In this document: positions 41,678-52,300 of the stretch, in pieces | How positions within the stretch are numbered: position 1 is the first letter of the stretch | How the letters are laid out: every line of letters begins with the position of its first letter | Virus record (IMG/VR): IMGVR_UViG_3300013111_000325 | Location: 1 to 64,000 of that record | DNA: 64,000 bases | Strand: one strand, 5' to 3' | From: a virus | Position numbers and translations under genes: made by a program | The notes under the pieces: model-generated | Database searches by the model: none | Told to the model about the DNA's origin: nothing | The model's input: only the letters and a program-made list of their open reading frames with translations

Positions 41678-43978
41678 ATGCGACTTAAAGATTTACACGA
41701 AAAACTAGATGGAAGAACCGCAGTTTTCACATTTGGTAGAATGAATCCTCCTACTATTGGACACGAAAAACTTCTTAATAAGTTGAAAAATGTCGCTAGT
41801 AAAAGTTCTGCTGATTGGTTCGTATATTTAAGTTCAAGTCAAGATGCCAAAAAGAATCCACTACCTTTTGAGCGTAAAATTCACTATGCCAGAAAGATGT
41901 TTGGTAGAGATGTGAATGCAAGAACCTTTCCTAAAGAGCCCACCGTACTCCATGCCGCTTCATCTCTTTACGGTAAAGGTTATAAAAAATTAATTATGGT
42001 TGTAGGGTCAGATAGAATAAATGATTTCAGCAAACTCCTCAAGCAATATAACAATCAAGATAAACCTCATGGATTTTATAATTTCGATTCGATTGATGTT
42101 GTGTCAGCAGGTGAGAGAGATCCTGATGCCGAAGGTGTATCAGGTATGTCAGCATCAAAGTTGAGAGGATTTGCAGTTCAAGGTAAATATGATGAGTTTG
42201 CGAAAGGGTTGCCAGGGTTGAATGATAAAGATGCAAAATCATTATTTAATGAAATACGAAAAGGATTAAAATTACAAGCAATATCTGAAAAAATCAAAGT
42301 GCAAAAAGAAATTATACCAGAAAAGGTTACTATGAAATTATCTACATTCAGAAATATTTTTAAGAGAGAAAAAATAGATGAAGATATTATGGATGTATTA
42401 AAGAAAAAGGCAGAGGTTTCCGGTATTTCTTTACAAATATTAAAATCAATTTATGAAAAAGCAGTAAAGCAATATAAACTTGGACATGAAATAGGACAGG
42501 TGAAAGAGCAATATGCTATGCAAAAAGTGAATGTACATCTTCTTAAAAATAAAAATATAGACAATACAAATGAGCAATTTAAGGAATGGATGAAGATGAC
42601 TGATTTTGCAGTTGTAGATGAGGCAACTGATGTTGTTGTGAGTACACCAACAGGAAGATATCAAACAAAAACAGATAGTGTGACAAAAACGAAGCAAAAA
42701 GAAAAAACGAGATTTAGATCATCTGCTGATAGAAATAGTGTAACAGTAAAACGAGCAACTTCAAGAGACAAACGATATACTGATCAAGAACCTGTACAAC
42801 CTGTACAAGAAATGATGTCTAGACCTCATGTATTTGTAGGTATTAAAGATACGGATCCTCGGTCTAATCTACGCCCTAGTGTTAGTTATAAACCAGGTAA
42901 GTCGGACGATTTAGTATTAATCAAACCTGTGGAAACAGATTTTTTTAACGAGAACTTAAAAGAACTTATTAATTCACCTTATGATTTTTTAGAAGAACTT
43001 AAATTGCATACTAATTTTCCAATATTGATAAAAGATAAAGGTGCTGAAAAGAAAATGGTAGATGCCATCGTAAAGAAAAAATCATTTACGACTTCAGGTT
43101 ATTATGGCGACAAAGTTTATGCAGTTGGCACAAATGAAAATAGTTTGAGAAAAGCATTAGAAAATTCTAAAATGTACGAAAGTCTTGATGAAGCAACTGG
43201 TAATGAAATTAAAAAGTACATGAAATCAAAATGGAATACTGATGTAAGAGCATCTAAAGTTGGTACTGGTAAGTCTATGAGGGTGGTAGGTAAGATTCCT
43301 AATGATTTTAGAGCATTTGTTATTAAGAAGTTTGAGCCCAATGCAAAAATTATGGATAAGAACAATATTGATTATGGAAACATAAGAGGTAATTATGTTT
43401 CACTTAGAGTTGGTGAATGGGATGAGTTATTGAAAGAGGATATTCAAGAAAAAGCAGTATCAAAACAACAACAAAAATTCTTTGGTCTTGTCAGAGCAAT
43501 TCAAAAAGGTAAAGCAAGTGGATCTCCTGAAGCAGAGAAGACCGCACGAGATATGAGTAAGAAAGATGTGAAAGATTTTGCCAGCACAAAGCATAAAGGT
43601 TTACCGAAAAAGGTTCAACAAGAAGGAAAATTACTCAAAAGAATTAAAGAGTTGAAAAATAATACTGTTTCTGAAGAATGGGAATTTGATGCAAATACAC
43701 TTCTTCAACAATTGGGTGGTAATAAATTTATGGTTATGACTGGTGCTAAAAATCTCATGGTTGACAAAGAAGAAAAATCTTTACATATGAGAATAGGTAA
43801 AAACTCAAAAGGTATCAATCATCTTAAAATAACATATATGCCAGATGACACTTATACTATGGATTTTGGACGAATTAGAAAACTCGACTATAAAGTGGTT
43901 CGTTCAGTTAAAAGCGTGTATGCAGAGGCATTACAGGATGTTTTCACAGAAGTAACTGGAATGTATACCAGTTTATAG
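41678..43978 (+). CDS. NMNAT-like nucleotidyltransferase fused to a DUF3008-type region
   Basis: 766 residues. The N-terminal domain (1-190) has TFGRMNPPTIGHEKLL, the T/HxGH signature of adenylyl/cytidylyltransferases, KLIMVVGSDR, and GMSASKLRGFA (ISSTxxR-like). This resembles NMN adenylyltransferase. A long basic middle region follows. Near 605-650 the segment SKQQQKFFGLVRAIQKGKAS, then KKDVKDFASTKHKGLPKK, matches DUF3008. The last 100 residues are another domain. Such a fusion suggests a virion enzyme acting soon after injection; that is inference. Confidence 0.75.
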   Translation: MRLKDLHEKLDGRTAVFTFGRMNPPTIGHEKLLNKLKNVASKSSADWFVYLSSSQDAKKNPLPFERKIHYARKMFGRDVNARTFPKEPTVLHAASSLYGKGYKKLIMVVGSDRINDFSKLLKQYNNQDKPHGFYNFDSIDVVSAGERDPDAEGVSGMSASKLRGFAVQGKYDEFAKGLPGLNDKDAKSLFNEIRKGLKLQAISEKIKVQKEIIPEKVTMKLSTFRNIFKREKIDEDIMDVLKKKAEVSGISLQILKSIYEKAVKQYKLGHEIGQVKEQYAMQKVNVHLLKNKNIDNTNEQFKEWMKMTDFAVVDEATDVVVSTPTGRYQTKTDSVTKTKQKEKTRFRSSADRNSVTVKRATSRDKRYTDQEPVQPVQEMMSRPHVFVGIKDTDPRSNLRPSVSYKPGKSDDLVLIKPVETDFFNENLKELINSPYDFLEELKLHTNFPILIKDKGAEKKMVDAIVKKKSFTTSGYYGDKVYAVGTNENSLRKALENSKMYESLDEATGNEIKKYMKSKWNTDVRASKVGTGKSMRVVGKIPNDFRAFVIKKFEPNAKIMDKNNIDYGNIRGNYVSLRVGEWDELLKEDIQEKAVSKQQQKFFGLVRAIQKGKASGSPEAEKTARDMSKKDVKDFASTKHKGLPKKVQQEGKLLKRIKELKNNTVSEEWEFDANTLLQQLGGNKFMVMTGAKNLMVDKEEKSLHMRIGKNSKGINHLKITYMPDDTYTMDFGRIRKLDYKVVRSVKSVYAEALQDVFTEVTGMYTSL

Positions 43979-43986
43979 GAGAAACA

Positions 43987-46900
43987 ATGTTAAATACACT
44001 TCATGACGGACCATTTACTCAGATGAAAGAACAGGGAGATATCCATGTTCATCATTATCAAAAGGGAGAAAATCCTGACGATAAAAAGAAAAAAGAGAAA
44101 GAATCCAAAGCCAATGGTAACGGAAACGGCAATGGTGCTCCTGCAAACGGAAACGGCAATGGTGCTCCTGTAGAAGCAGAGGCGGCTCCTCCCCCTCCTG
44201 AGGATAAGGGTAATCCATTGGCTAAATTTTCAAAAGACGAAGTGAAGCGTATTAGAGATATTCTTAAAAAAGATAAAGAGGAAAAAGAACCAGAGAAAAA
44301 ATTATCAAATAAAAAAGATAAGGTCAATACTAAACCTAAAATGAAAGATACCGAAGTAAAAGAAATGTCCGCTGACCTAGCATACAGAGCAATGGATAAA
44401 GCGGATAAGAAAAGTAGAGGGGAAATGTCAGTGATGGATCCCAAAAGAGCAAGAAAAAAAGCAAGACAATCACGAAAATTTGCTGATTATTCTATCAAGA
44501 AAACTCTTAAAGGTGAAGAGTTTGAATATGCACATAATCAAGCACTTGAAGAAAATGCTAAAAGAGATATAATGGCTTTTGGTGCAAAACTTAAAGGGTA
44601 TTCCGATAGAAGTGGCGGTATTGATAAAGACTATTTTAACAAAATTGCAAATACTGCATTAAGTGGTCGTATGCCTGATAAAAGAGATATTGATGGTGAT
44701 ACAGATCCAAGAGATTTTGTATTAGATATGATGAATCGTACATTTCCAAAAGCAACAATGCAAAACTATGCAGGAATTTCTCCATCACTTGATCAATATT
44801 TACGATCAACAACAGGTGTAAAAACACACGTTAGTCAAAATCTTAAAAGAAGTGTAACAGTTCCTGAAGAAGTTGAATTAGACGAAGTAGAATCAGACTA
44901 TGCAAAAGAAATAGAAGCATTTAAAGCACAAGGAGGAAAGATTAAAAAATTACCTCCAGGAAAAAAATTTAAAAGTAAATTTAGTAAAGTAAAAGGTCCG
45001 AAAAAACTTCCAATACAAGCAGAAGATGCTGAAATTGAAGAAAATGTAGCATACCTGAAAAATAAAGAAGGACACGTTTTTCATATTTCAAAAAGAGATA
45101 AAAAAGGTGATGCTTATTCAATGCATGTAGCCGATTCAAGTGGAAAGAAAGTTAAGGATTGGGGTTCACATCCTTCTCTAAGTGGAGCAAAGAAATTTGC
45201 AAGTAAACGAGGATTTACAGAAGAGGTTGATTTTGAGGAAGCCTATACAATGCATAAAGGAATGAAAATAAAAAATGTTCCACGTTCAGCAGGTAAAGAT
45301 GCAGTAGAATATAATAAAAAAAGAAGAGAAGCACAAAGAAAAAGAGCAGGTCTTGATGAAGCAAAAAAACCAAACCTGACAGCCGGAATGGAATGTCAGG
45401 AATGTGGTAAGAAATTTCGTGCTAAACTTTCTACATTACAATATGGAAAGACAAAATGTCCAAAATGTAAAAGCACCGATTTGGATTTTGCATTTGGTGC
45501 AAAAAATGAGAGTAGTGTAAATGGTATTGTTGAGGGATATCAAAAAGCAGTATTGCTCAGTTTGGATGATGCAGGAATTGACGGACATTTTGATAGGGAT
45601 AAAGTGGTTGTTGCAAAGAGAGATGTAGAAAGAGCCAAAGAAGTTTTGGATAATGACCCAGATATAAGGAGAACTCCAAAGATTGTTGGGGAAGAAGTTG
45701 AAACTGTTTATGAAGCAAGAAAATCTGATTATCAAATCTATCATAAAGATTTCTCTTCTGCTATGCAACATGCATATGCAGTTGCAAAGAAAAGGGGATA
45801 TACAGTCGATCCACAAGAGATTGACAACAAAGTTGCAACAGGTCCAAGAAAACCTTCTAGCGGTAAAACAAATCGTTATATCCTAGGTACGGACAAGAAG
45901 CAAAACTTACATGTCCAGGTTGCAAACCTAGATAACAAACGATACGAACTCAATATGTATATTGAGGAAGTAATTCCAGAGGAGACTAAAATGATTCCAA
46001 CAAATGAGAAAAAATTGGATCCTGTCGGTCAAGAAGATGGTGATGTTGATAATGATGGTGACAAGGATTCATCTGATGATTATCTTATGAAACGCAGAAA
46101 TGCAGTTAAAAAAGCAATGGGTAAGCGTAAGACAGGTATGAAAGAAGAGCATCAACTCAATACGATGACTGATGGTGCTTTCACAACTGCCGATATGCTT
46201 GCACAAACATATCTTTCTATGTCTCGTGATGAGCAAATTCAAGTGACGGAAGTTACTAATGAAGATCTTAAAAAAGAAAATATTGACGAAGTTGAATCCG
46301 CATATGCGAAACAAATTGCTGACTATAAAGCCAAAGGTGGAACAGTTAAGAAATATACTGGTCCTAACATGAAAAATGTCAAGAGAGCAACTTCAGGTTT
46401 TAAGAAAAAACTTGCAAAGACTAATAAAATCGTTGCTCAGGAACTTGAAAAAGTGAAAGCGGAAAAAGAGGCTAATAAGCAACAGGATGAGGCTTGGAAA
46501 AAAGGGACTTATCATGTAAAAGATGCAGATGGTAAAATACATGGCACATATAAATCCGGAAAACATGCTTCTAAAGCAATGCATAAACTCATGGATAAAG
46601 GTGGTCATAAAGAATTAGAAGTATCAAGGGCTAATGAAGAAGTCTCAAAGAATGTCGGCAAATTAAATAAAGTTCTGGAGAATAGAAAACTTGAGCGTAA
46701 TAAAGTTGTTGTGGATGGTCAAGGTGGTGCAGGTGAAGTAGGTACTGACGAACTTACAAAAAAATATCAGGAAGTTACGCCAGGACAACCAAAAGAGTTG
46801 ATCAGAGAAAGTTCAGTTGTTATTAATAGTCAAGATATGTTTAAGAGATTTGAGGACATGGTGAGTTATATGATGGGTATTTCTGTAACACATCCTGAAA

Positions 46901-47229
46901 GTTTTCAGATGTTTCCGATTGGTGAATCTGGTAAAATGAGATTAGAATATGAACATGGACCTCTTGCTACAATTTGTGAAACAGATGTTATCAATTTCTT
47001 TGGACCAAACGTTGACATGGAACAATTTGTAGAAATGGTTAAAGAATTTGGTGTAAATGTCACAACGGCAGATAATTCTTTTGTTGTAGGAGACACACCA
47101 GGTACTGAAGGTATAGTCAAAGAAATTACACCTGGACAATATGCCGAAGAGTATGCAAAAAAGTATACCACAGGAGGCATGATGGATCAAATGAGAGCAA
47201 ATATTGAAGAACTTGCTAAGAGAATTTGA
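43987..47229 (+). CDS. Very large multi-module protein, probable virion protein
   Basis: 1080 residues, charged and modular. It has a GN-repeat/Pro linker (residues about 40-75), two copies of a DEVES-x-YAK-x-I-x3-KA-x-GG module (near 300 and 770), and a zinc ribbon CQECGKKF...CPKCKSTD (near 480). It also has an EF-hand-like DVDNDGDKDSSDDYL (near 690) and LNTMTDGAFTTADML, echoing the N-terminal MLNTLHDGPFTQM. Marine phages carry similar repetitive virion proteins. The high Lys content would suit a DNA-bound internal protein. No enzyme motif is seen. Confidence 0.65.
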   Translation: MLNTLHDGPFTQMKEQGDIHVHHYQKGENPDDKKKKEKESKANGNGNGNGAPANGNGNGAPVEAEAAPPPPEDKGNPLAKFSKDEVKRIRDILKKDKEEKEPEKKLSNKKDKVNTKPKMKDTEVKEMSADLAYRAMDKADKKSRGEMSVMDPKRARKKARQSRKFADYSIKKTLKGEEFEYAHNQALEENAKRDIMAFGAKLKGYSDRSGGIDKDYFNKIANTALSGRMPDKRDIDGDTDPRDFVLDMMNRTFPKATMQNYAGISPSLDQYLRSTTGVKTHVSQNLKRSVTVPEEVELDEVESDYAKEIEAFKAQGGKIKKLPPGKKFKSKFSKVKGPKKLPIQAEDAEIEENVAYLKNKEGHVFHISKRDKKGDAYSMHVADSSGKKVKDWGSHPSLSGAKKFASKRGFTEEVDFEEAYTMHKGMKIKNVPRSAGKDAVEYNKKRREAQRKRAGLDEAKKPNLTAGMECQECGKKFRAKLSTLQYGKTKCPKCKSTDLDFAFGAKNESSVNGIVEGYQKAVLLSLDDAGIDGHFDRDKVVVAKRDVERAKEVLDNDPDIRRTPKIVGEEVETVYEARKSDYQIYHKDFSSAMQHAYAVAKKRGYTVDPQEIDNKVATGPRKPSSGKTNRYILGTDKKQNLHVQVANLDNKRYELNMYIEEVIPEETKMIPTNEKKLDPVGQEDGDVDNDGDKDSSDDYLMKRRNAVKKAMGKRKTGMKEEHQLNTMTDGAFTTADMLAQTYLSMSRDEQIQVTEVTNEDLKKENIDEVESAYAKQIADYKAKGGTVKKYTGPNMKNVKRATSGFKKKLAKTNKIVAQELEKVKAEKEANKQQDEAWKKGTYHVKDADGKIHGTYKSGKHASKAMHKLMDKGGHKELEVSRANEEVSKNVGKLNKVLENRKLERNKVVVDGQGGAGEVGTDELTKKYQEVTPGQPKELIRESSVVINSQDMFKRFEDMVSYMMGISVTHPESFQMFPIGESGKMRLEYEHGPLATICETDVINFFGPNVDMEQFVEMVKEFGVNVTTADNSFVVGDTPGTEGIVKEITPGQYAEEYAKKYTTGGMMDQMRANIEELAKRI
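44119..44170 (+). repeat. Tandem 25-nt repeat inside coding sequence
   Basis: AACGGAAACGGCAATGGTGC plus TCCTG occurs twice with a 2-nt gap, encoding the NGNGNGAP linker. It can expand or contract in multiples of 27 without frameshift. Confidence 0.9.
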
Positions 47230-47722
47230 TCAACCACAAATTTATTGCGATATGGACATGGTGTTAGTCGATTTCTTAGGAGGAGCGGCCAATGCTCTTG
47301 GTGTTGATTTTCGTGAAGCTAATAGAAAAACACGTTGGTCTATTTTAGATAATCAACCTGATTTCTTTTTCAATCTTCCACCAATGCCAGATTATAAAGT
47401 CTTGTGGAATTTTATACGAAAATTTGATCCATACATATTGACAGCCGCCCCAAATTCTAGTTTTGAGAAGGCGTCAATAGATAAAAAGAAATGGTGTAAA
47501 AAATATCTTAAAATAGATGAGTCAAGAGTATATACAGTGCAGAGACAGGATAAAAAACACTTTGCAATTGACGGAAGAGATGGTCGAGCAAATATATTGA
47601 TTGATGACCATCCAAAAAATGTTAAAGAATGGAGAGATAATGGTGGTATAGGTGTCTTACATACACCTTTTAATGCAAAAAATTCTGTTAAACAATTAAT
47701 TAATATTGGATTTGGGAGATGA
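47204..47722 (+). CDS. HAD-superfamily 5'-nucleotidase-like phosphatase
   Basis: 172 residues. The nucleophile block IYCDMDMVLVDFLGG (D16, D18 from the TTG start), YILTAAP (motif II Thr) and ILIDDHPKNVKEW (Mg-binding Asp) match the small 5'(3')-deoxyribonucleotidase group. It may dephosphorylate deoxynucleotides or salvage intermediates. No ATG lies before the catalytic block, so a TTG (47204 or 47213) is the likely start, inside the end of the preceding gene. Confidence 0.75.
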   Translation: MKNLLREFDQPQIYCDMDMVLVDFLGGAANALGVDFREANRKTRWSILDNQPDFFFNLPPMPDYKVLWNFIRKFDPYILTAAPNSSFEKASIDKKKWCKKYLKIDESRVYTVQRQDKKHFAIDGRDGRANILIDDHPKNVKEWRDNGGIGVLHTPFNAKNSVKQLINIGFGR

Positions 47723-47723
47723 T

Positions 47724-47900
47724 ATGGCAAAAGCCAAAAAAACAGAAGTAAAGTCCGCAACTATTGAGGATGTAGCTCCAGCACCTAAGCCTGCTCCAGC
47801 ACCTAAGCCTGCTTCAAAAGTTGTGACTAATACAGAATGGTCAGAAAAAGGTTTCAAATCACCAGAAGCCTATGAAAAATATAAGAGTAAATTTAACTAA
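47724..47900 (+). CDS. Small Ala/Pro/Lys protein with tandem repeat
   Basis: 58 residues beginning MAKAKKTEVKSATIED, with GGGAGAT before the ATG. A PAPAPKPAPAPKPA linker is followed by WSEKGFKSPEAYEKYKSKFN. It is probably a structural or packaged small protein with a flexible linker. Not recognised. Confidence 0.55.
   Translation: MAKAKKTEVKSATIEDVAPAPKPAPAPKPASKVVTNTEWSEKGFKSPEAYEKYKSKFN
47775..47810 (+). repeat. Tandem 18-nt repeat
   Basis: GCTCCAGCACCTAAGCCT twice with no gap, encoding APAPKP twice within the small protein. Confidence 0.92.
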
Positions 47901-47911
47901 GAGGAGAAACT

Positions 47912-48205
47912 ATGTCTTGGGGAGTTATAGACAATAATGCAAGTAAACCTGCGTATCTAAGTTCAGATACTAATGCACCACAAGGAGATCAAAAAGATAA
48001 CTGCTTTGGTGTAAATGCAACCGAAGTTGCCGTTGCAACAGAAGACGGTAAAGGTTGTATTTCACAAGGTTTTGTTGCAAAAAGAACAAAAACACGATAT
48101 GCTGAAGGTACTTCAACGGCAACGACACACTCATACTTTGAACCATTAGTATGTGTTAATATTACAAGTGGAGACTTGGAAGACGATGTATTTCTTGATT
48201 CTTAA
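47912..48205 (+). CDS. Hypothetical virion-type protein
   Basis: 97 residues with GAGGAG before the ATG. Polar and beta-rich (MSWGVIDNNASKPAYLSSDT, CFGVNATEVAVATEDGKG), a composition common in small head or tail structural proteins. It lies between cargo-type genes and the fibre genes. No recognised family. Confidence 0.55.
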   Translation: MSWGVIDNNASKPAYLSSDTNAPQGDQKDNCFGVNATEVAVATEDGKGCISQGFVAKRTKTRYAEGTSTATTHSYFEPLVCVNITSGDLEDDVFLDS

Positions 48206-48227
48206 TTTTTAACTTTATTATGGAGAC

Positions 48228-48506
48228 ATGATGAATGACAATATTTCGTTATTAAAAACGATTGAAAAAACCTATACAAATAATGAATTGATTGAAATTT
48301 TAGTTTATAAGAAGAACGAAGTTGATGCCTTATTTCAAGAACAGTCTTTGGAATTAGATCGCATTGGCCGTGAGAAAGATGAACTAAATAAATTAGAAGA
48401 AAATGTTCGTTATGAACTTAGTGGATTACATGGTGCTAGAACGGTTCTAGACCAACTTATAAACGACAATAGTGTGAAGACAAAACAAGAAAACGAGGAA
48501 CAGTAA
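48228..48506 (+). CDS. Coiled-coil hypothetical protein
   Basis: 92 residues; two adjacent ATG codons at the start. Predicted almost entirely helical with a Glu/Lys/Leu heptad-like stretch (QEQSLELDRIGREKDELNKL). Its stop codon is inside the following terminator stem. It may be a chaperone or scaffold for the fibre proteins next to it; unproven. Confidence 0.6.
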   Translation: MMNDNISLLKTIEKTYTNNELIEILVYKKNEVDALFQEQSLELDRIGREKDELNKLEENVRYELSGLHGARTVLDQLINDNSVKTKQENEEQ

Positions 48507-48530
48507 AACATCCCTTTTACTGTTCTTTTA
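48498..48530 (+). terminator. Rho-independent terminator before the fibre genes
   Basis: Perfect 11-bp stem GAACAGTAAAA/TTTTACTGTTC, 6-nt loop, then TTTTA. The T-run is short. Confidence 0.85.
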
Positions 48531-48576
48531 TAGTATGAACAGTCTTGGTTGAGTCCCAACACTCTTAGGAGTAACA

Positions 48577-49359
48577 ATGGCTGATAAGAAAATGACGGCC
48601 CTTACGGATCTGTCCACAGGTATCGCTTCCGCTGATATCTTACATGTGGTTGATGATCCTAGTGGCAGTCCAGTAAATAAAAGAGTTTCGGTTTTCAATT
48701 TGTTTGGAAACTTAAATCACGTAACCGACTCTGGTGATAGTTCTGGTAGAACTTTTGTTGCCGCAACTCAAAACGTAGGAAATGATGCCACATCTGGTGA
48801 TACAATTCCTTTAAGTTCGCATACAAATTTTATCAAAACATCGTCTAGTGCAAGAACAGTTCAATTTCTATATGGATCAAAATTCTCTGCAAACGTTCAG
48901 GGCGCTTATGCTAATGTAACCGGAGTTGTAGCAGGATCAATTATTCATGTAGACATTACTAATGGTGCGGCACCTAGTTCTATTAATACTGCATGGTCTT
49001 CAGGTACTGCAAGAGCATATGGTATGAAAATTCAATTTAGTGATTCTAATAGTACGACACGATCTATGAAACCTGATGCGTTTATCTGTTTAGATGATGA
49101 GCATGGCTCAACTGCAAATCGTTCACCTGGTGCTTATCCAGTTCAGTATTTGTTTGAGTTAGGTTCTAATGCATCTGGTTATGTATCTATGACTAATGCA
49201 GGAAATACCGAAGTGAATGCTCATCAGACAGGAAACAATAATATTATGGTTTCCGCTAATTGTGCTGATACAGCCGCCGATACCAGAGTAAGATGTAAAA
49301 TTAATGGTACCGATTATTGGTTACTAGCAACATCGAATACCACTATAGATAACGTATAA
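48577..49359 (+). CDS. Structural protein sharing its N-terminus with the long fibre
   Basis: 260 residues with AGGAG before the ATG. Residues 1-45 ([20 protein letters not shown] then [20 protein letters not shown]) are clearly related to the start of the next gene. The rest is a Ser/Thr/Asn/Gly-rich beta domain. The shared part is probably a virion attachment module, and the body may be a collar, whisker or short fibre domain. Confidence 0.7.
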   Translation: MADKKMTALTDLSTGIASADILHVVDDPSGSPVNKRVSVFNLFGNLNHVTDSGDSSGRTFVAATQNVGNDATSGDTIPLSSHTNFIKTSSSARTVQFLYGSKFSANVQGAYANVTGVVAGSIIHVDITNGAAPSSINTAWSSGTARAYGMKIQFSDSNSTTRSMKPDAFICLDDEHGSTANRSPGAYPVQYLFELGSNASGYVSMTNAGNTEVNAHQTGNNNIMVSANCADTAADTRVRCKINGTDYWLLATSNTTIDNV

Positions 49360-49385
49360 AGGTATTCGTATCATAAAGTAGGACT

Positions 49386-52300
49386 ATGGCAGATAAACGC
49401 ATATCAGGTCTTACTGCAATGACCACTATCAGCAAGGATGATATCCTGCTGGTAGTGGATGATCCTGCAGGAACACCTACAAATAAAAAAGTCTCAATTG
49501 AAAAATTCTTTGCTAATGTAGAACCTCAAATAGTTTTTGCTAATGTTACGGCGGCTTCAAATTCAACTGCTAGTAGTGTGACATTTAGAGGTGGAATAGG
49601 CGTTTCTAAAAATATAATAGTTGATGGTAACGTAACAGTAAATGGTGTTTTTACATTAGCTGGAAATGGAGCAATTACAAATCTTAGTTCAGATATAACT
49701 CCAGATACGACAATTACATATGACTTAGGTAATTCTATTGCATCATGGAAAGATGTGTATGTTCAAAAAATTGTTGGACATTCTGGTGCAATTGAGGTGG
49801 ATGCTAATGCGACATTTTCGGCAAATTTGACAACGACAGGAGCAAATGTATATGTCAATGGAACAGATTTAACAGTTGATGCAAATACAACATTTAAAGC
49901 AAATTTAATAGTACATTCTGATACAACAAATACTGTAATAAATTCTGGCAATACGCATATAACAAGTAATACTTTACTTGCAGGAACAAATACAGTCATA
50001 TCATCGAATCTCTCATCGTCTGCCAATTTAACACAAACTGGTATTTTGAGTTTGTTTAATGGGGCAAATTTAACTTCAAATGCTAATGCGACATTTTTTG
50101 GAAATGTGTCTCTTGGTGTCACATCTGGTGGAGGTAATCCAAAAGGCACAGATACGGTATTATTAAAAATTGATGCTGGAAATACATTTTCATCTTCTAA
50201 TACTACTTTAGAGGGTACTAATACTGTCATATCTTCAAACGTCACGATGAGTGGTGCAAATGTTAATATCACAGGTTCAAATAATTATATTACTGCTAAT
50301 ACCACATTAACCGCAAATCTTAATATAACAGGTGCGAATGTTTATATATCTCCTACTGGAGTTGCAAATGTTTATATAAAAGGTAATATAACAACAACGG
50401 GTAATACTGCACTTGGAGACGATTTATCAGTTGCTGGTAATGTAAATGTTACAGATACTACAGATTCAGAAACTAATACAACAGGATCAATTGTTACTGC
50501 AGGTGGTGTTGGAATTGCAAAAAGTTTATGGGTTGGAGAAAATGTAAATATTCATGGAAACCTTCATGCTAATGGTAATATAACTGCTGATGGTGGAACT
50601 ATTACTTTAGGAAGTGATGACACAGATACCGTTTCTTTTGGTGCAGATGTGGGTTCTCATATTATTCCTGACACAGATTCGACATATGATTTAGGTACTA
50701 CCGCAAAACGATTTAGAAACATTTGGCTTGATGATGCGGTTGCCACAGGAAATGTAAATGCAAGTGGTGATATAACTGCTACTGGAAATGTATCTGGATT
50801 ATTTGGTAATTTTACTGATAATGTAAAAATATCTACAGACAAATCTTTACAATTAAGAGATGATACAGAATATATTCATTCAAATGCTGATGGTGAAATT
50901 TCAGTTATATCTGGATCTAAAGTCACAATTACAACAACATCATTGAACACATCTGCAAATACGACACTTGCAGGTGAAACTGCAAACGTTACTGCAAATC
51001 TTTTTATTTCTGGAGCGAACACTAAAATTAGTTCCGCCAATACTACATTAGATGGTACAAAAACTACAATTGAAGGAGACGATTTAGTAGTCACTGCAAA
51101 TACAGCATTGCCAGCGTTTACATCAAATACTATATTAGTAACGACATCTGCGAATACAAATCTTGATGGTTCAGTAAATATCTCAGGTAATGTTGAAATG
51201 TTACATACTGTAAATGTAGCGGCTAATACATTTATTGGTGGACATGCAAATGTAAGAGGCACAAGTGAAGTTGCCGGTAATGTTGTCATGGGATCCACGA
51301 GTGCAGGTTCAAAAGTTACTATTCACGCTAATAATAATTTAATTATTAATTCGAATAATGAAAATGAATTTATTAAACTTGACACAAAGAGAACTGAATT
51401 ATATTCGAATGTAAACTTAGATATTGCTAAACATATACTCGCTGGAAATGGTGTATATGTTCAGGATGGCACTTCTGTTGTTTTTGGTGGTCAATTGTCA
51501 ATAAATGACACAATATCAACTGAAGGCTTGTTGTTATTAGAAGATGGTACTGCATATGATAGTGGAACTGATGATGGCGCCTTTATATTAGAAGATGGTG
51601 GTACTGATAGAATAGGAAGTAATTCTACAGGAATGATTATTGGCGGAGATATGATACTTGACAATTCAGAAATATCTTCTGCTAATGGTGTTATAAGTCT
51701 TGGAACTTATAATGGTCTTGCAAATGGTGTTATTAGAGTAAGTGATGCATATAATTTACCAAATACTGCAGGTGCTAATGGTCAATTTTTAAGATTGTTA
51801 CATGGTAATATTGTGTTCTCATCTGGCTCAGGTACAAATATGACTGATCTACATCAAGATTTAACACCACAATTAGGCGGTAAGTTAGATACTGATGACT
51901 ATATCATTACAAATGATGCACAAGCAAATGTAGTTATTCATGGAAATACAAGTGTATCATCAAGTGCAGGGGTTAAATTAGGAAGTCATCCTACTCTTTA
52001 TACTTTTGTAAAAGACACTAATGGTAGATTAGGTGTTAATACCATAGATCCAGGCCATTCTCTTGAAGTTATTGGTACTTTTAGAGCCTCCAATGATGGA
52101 GAGTTCAGTGAAGATTTAGATATAACATCACATAATGGAATAGATATAGGTTTAAAATTGGCTGGTACTCTTATTACATCTACCGCAGCCGAAATTAATA
52201 CACTAGATGGTTTTACAGGTGATGTAGCAGATCTTAATAAATTATCAGGAACTTCTGATACACTAGCCCCTGCTGACCTTAATGCAGTAGAAAATTTTGA

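Noticed and set aside
44015-44444. Long antisense frames opposite the 1080-residue gene and elsewhere
   Set aside because: No ribosome sites or recognisable proteins; they mirror biased codons of the + strand genes.
49800-51200. Dense short repeats suggestive of an array
   Set aside because: They are degenerate codon-level repeats of a fibre protein in an open frame, not CRISPR repeats with spacers.
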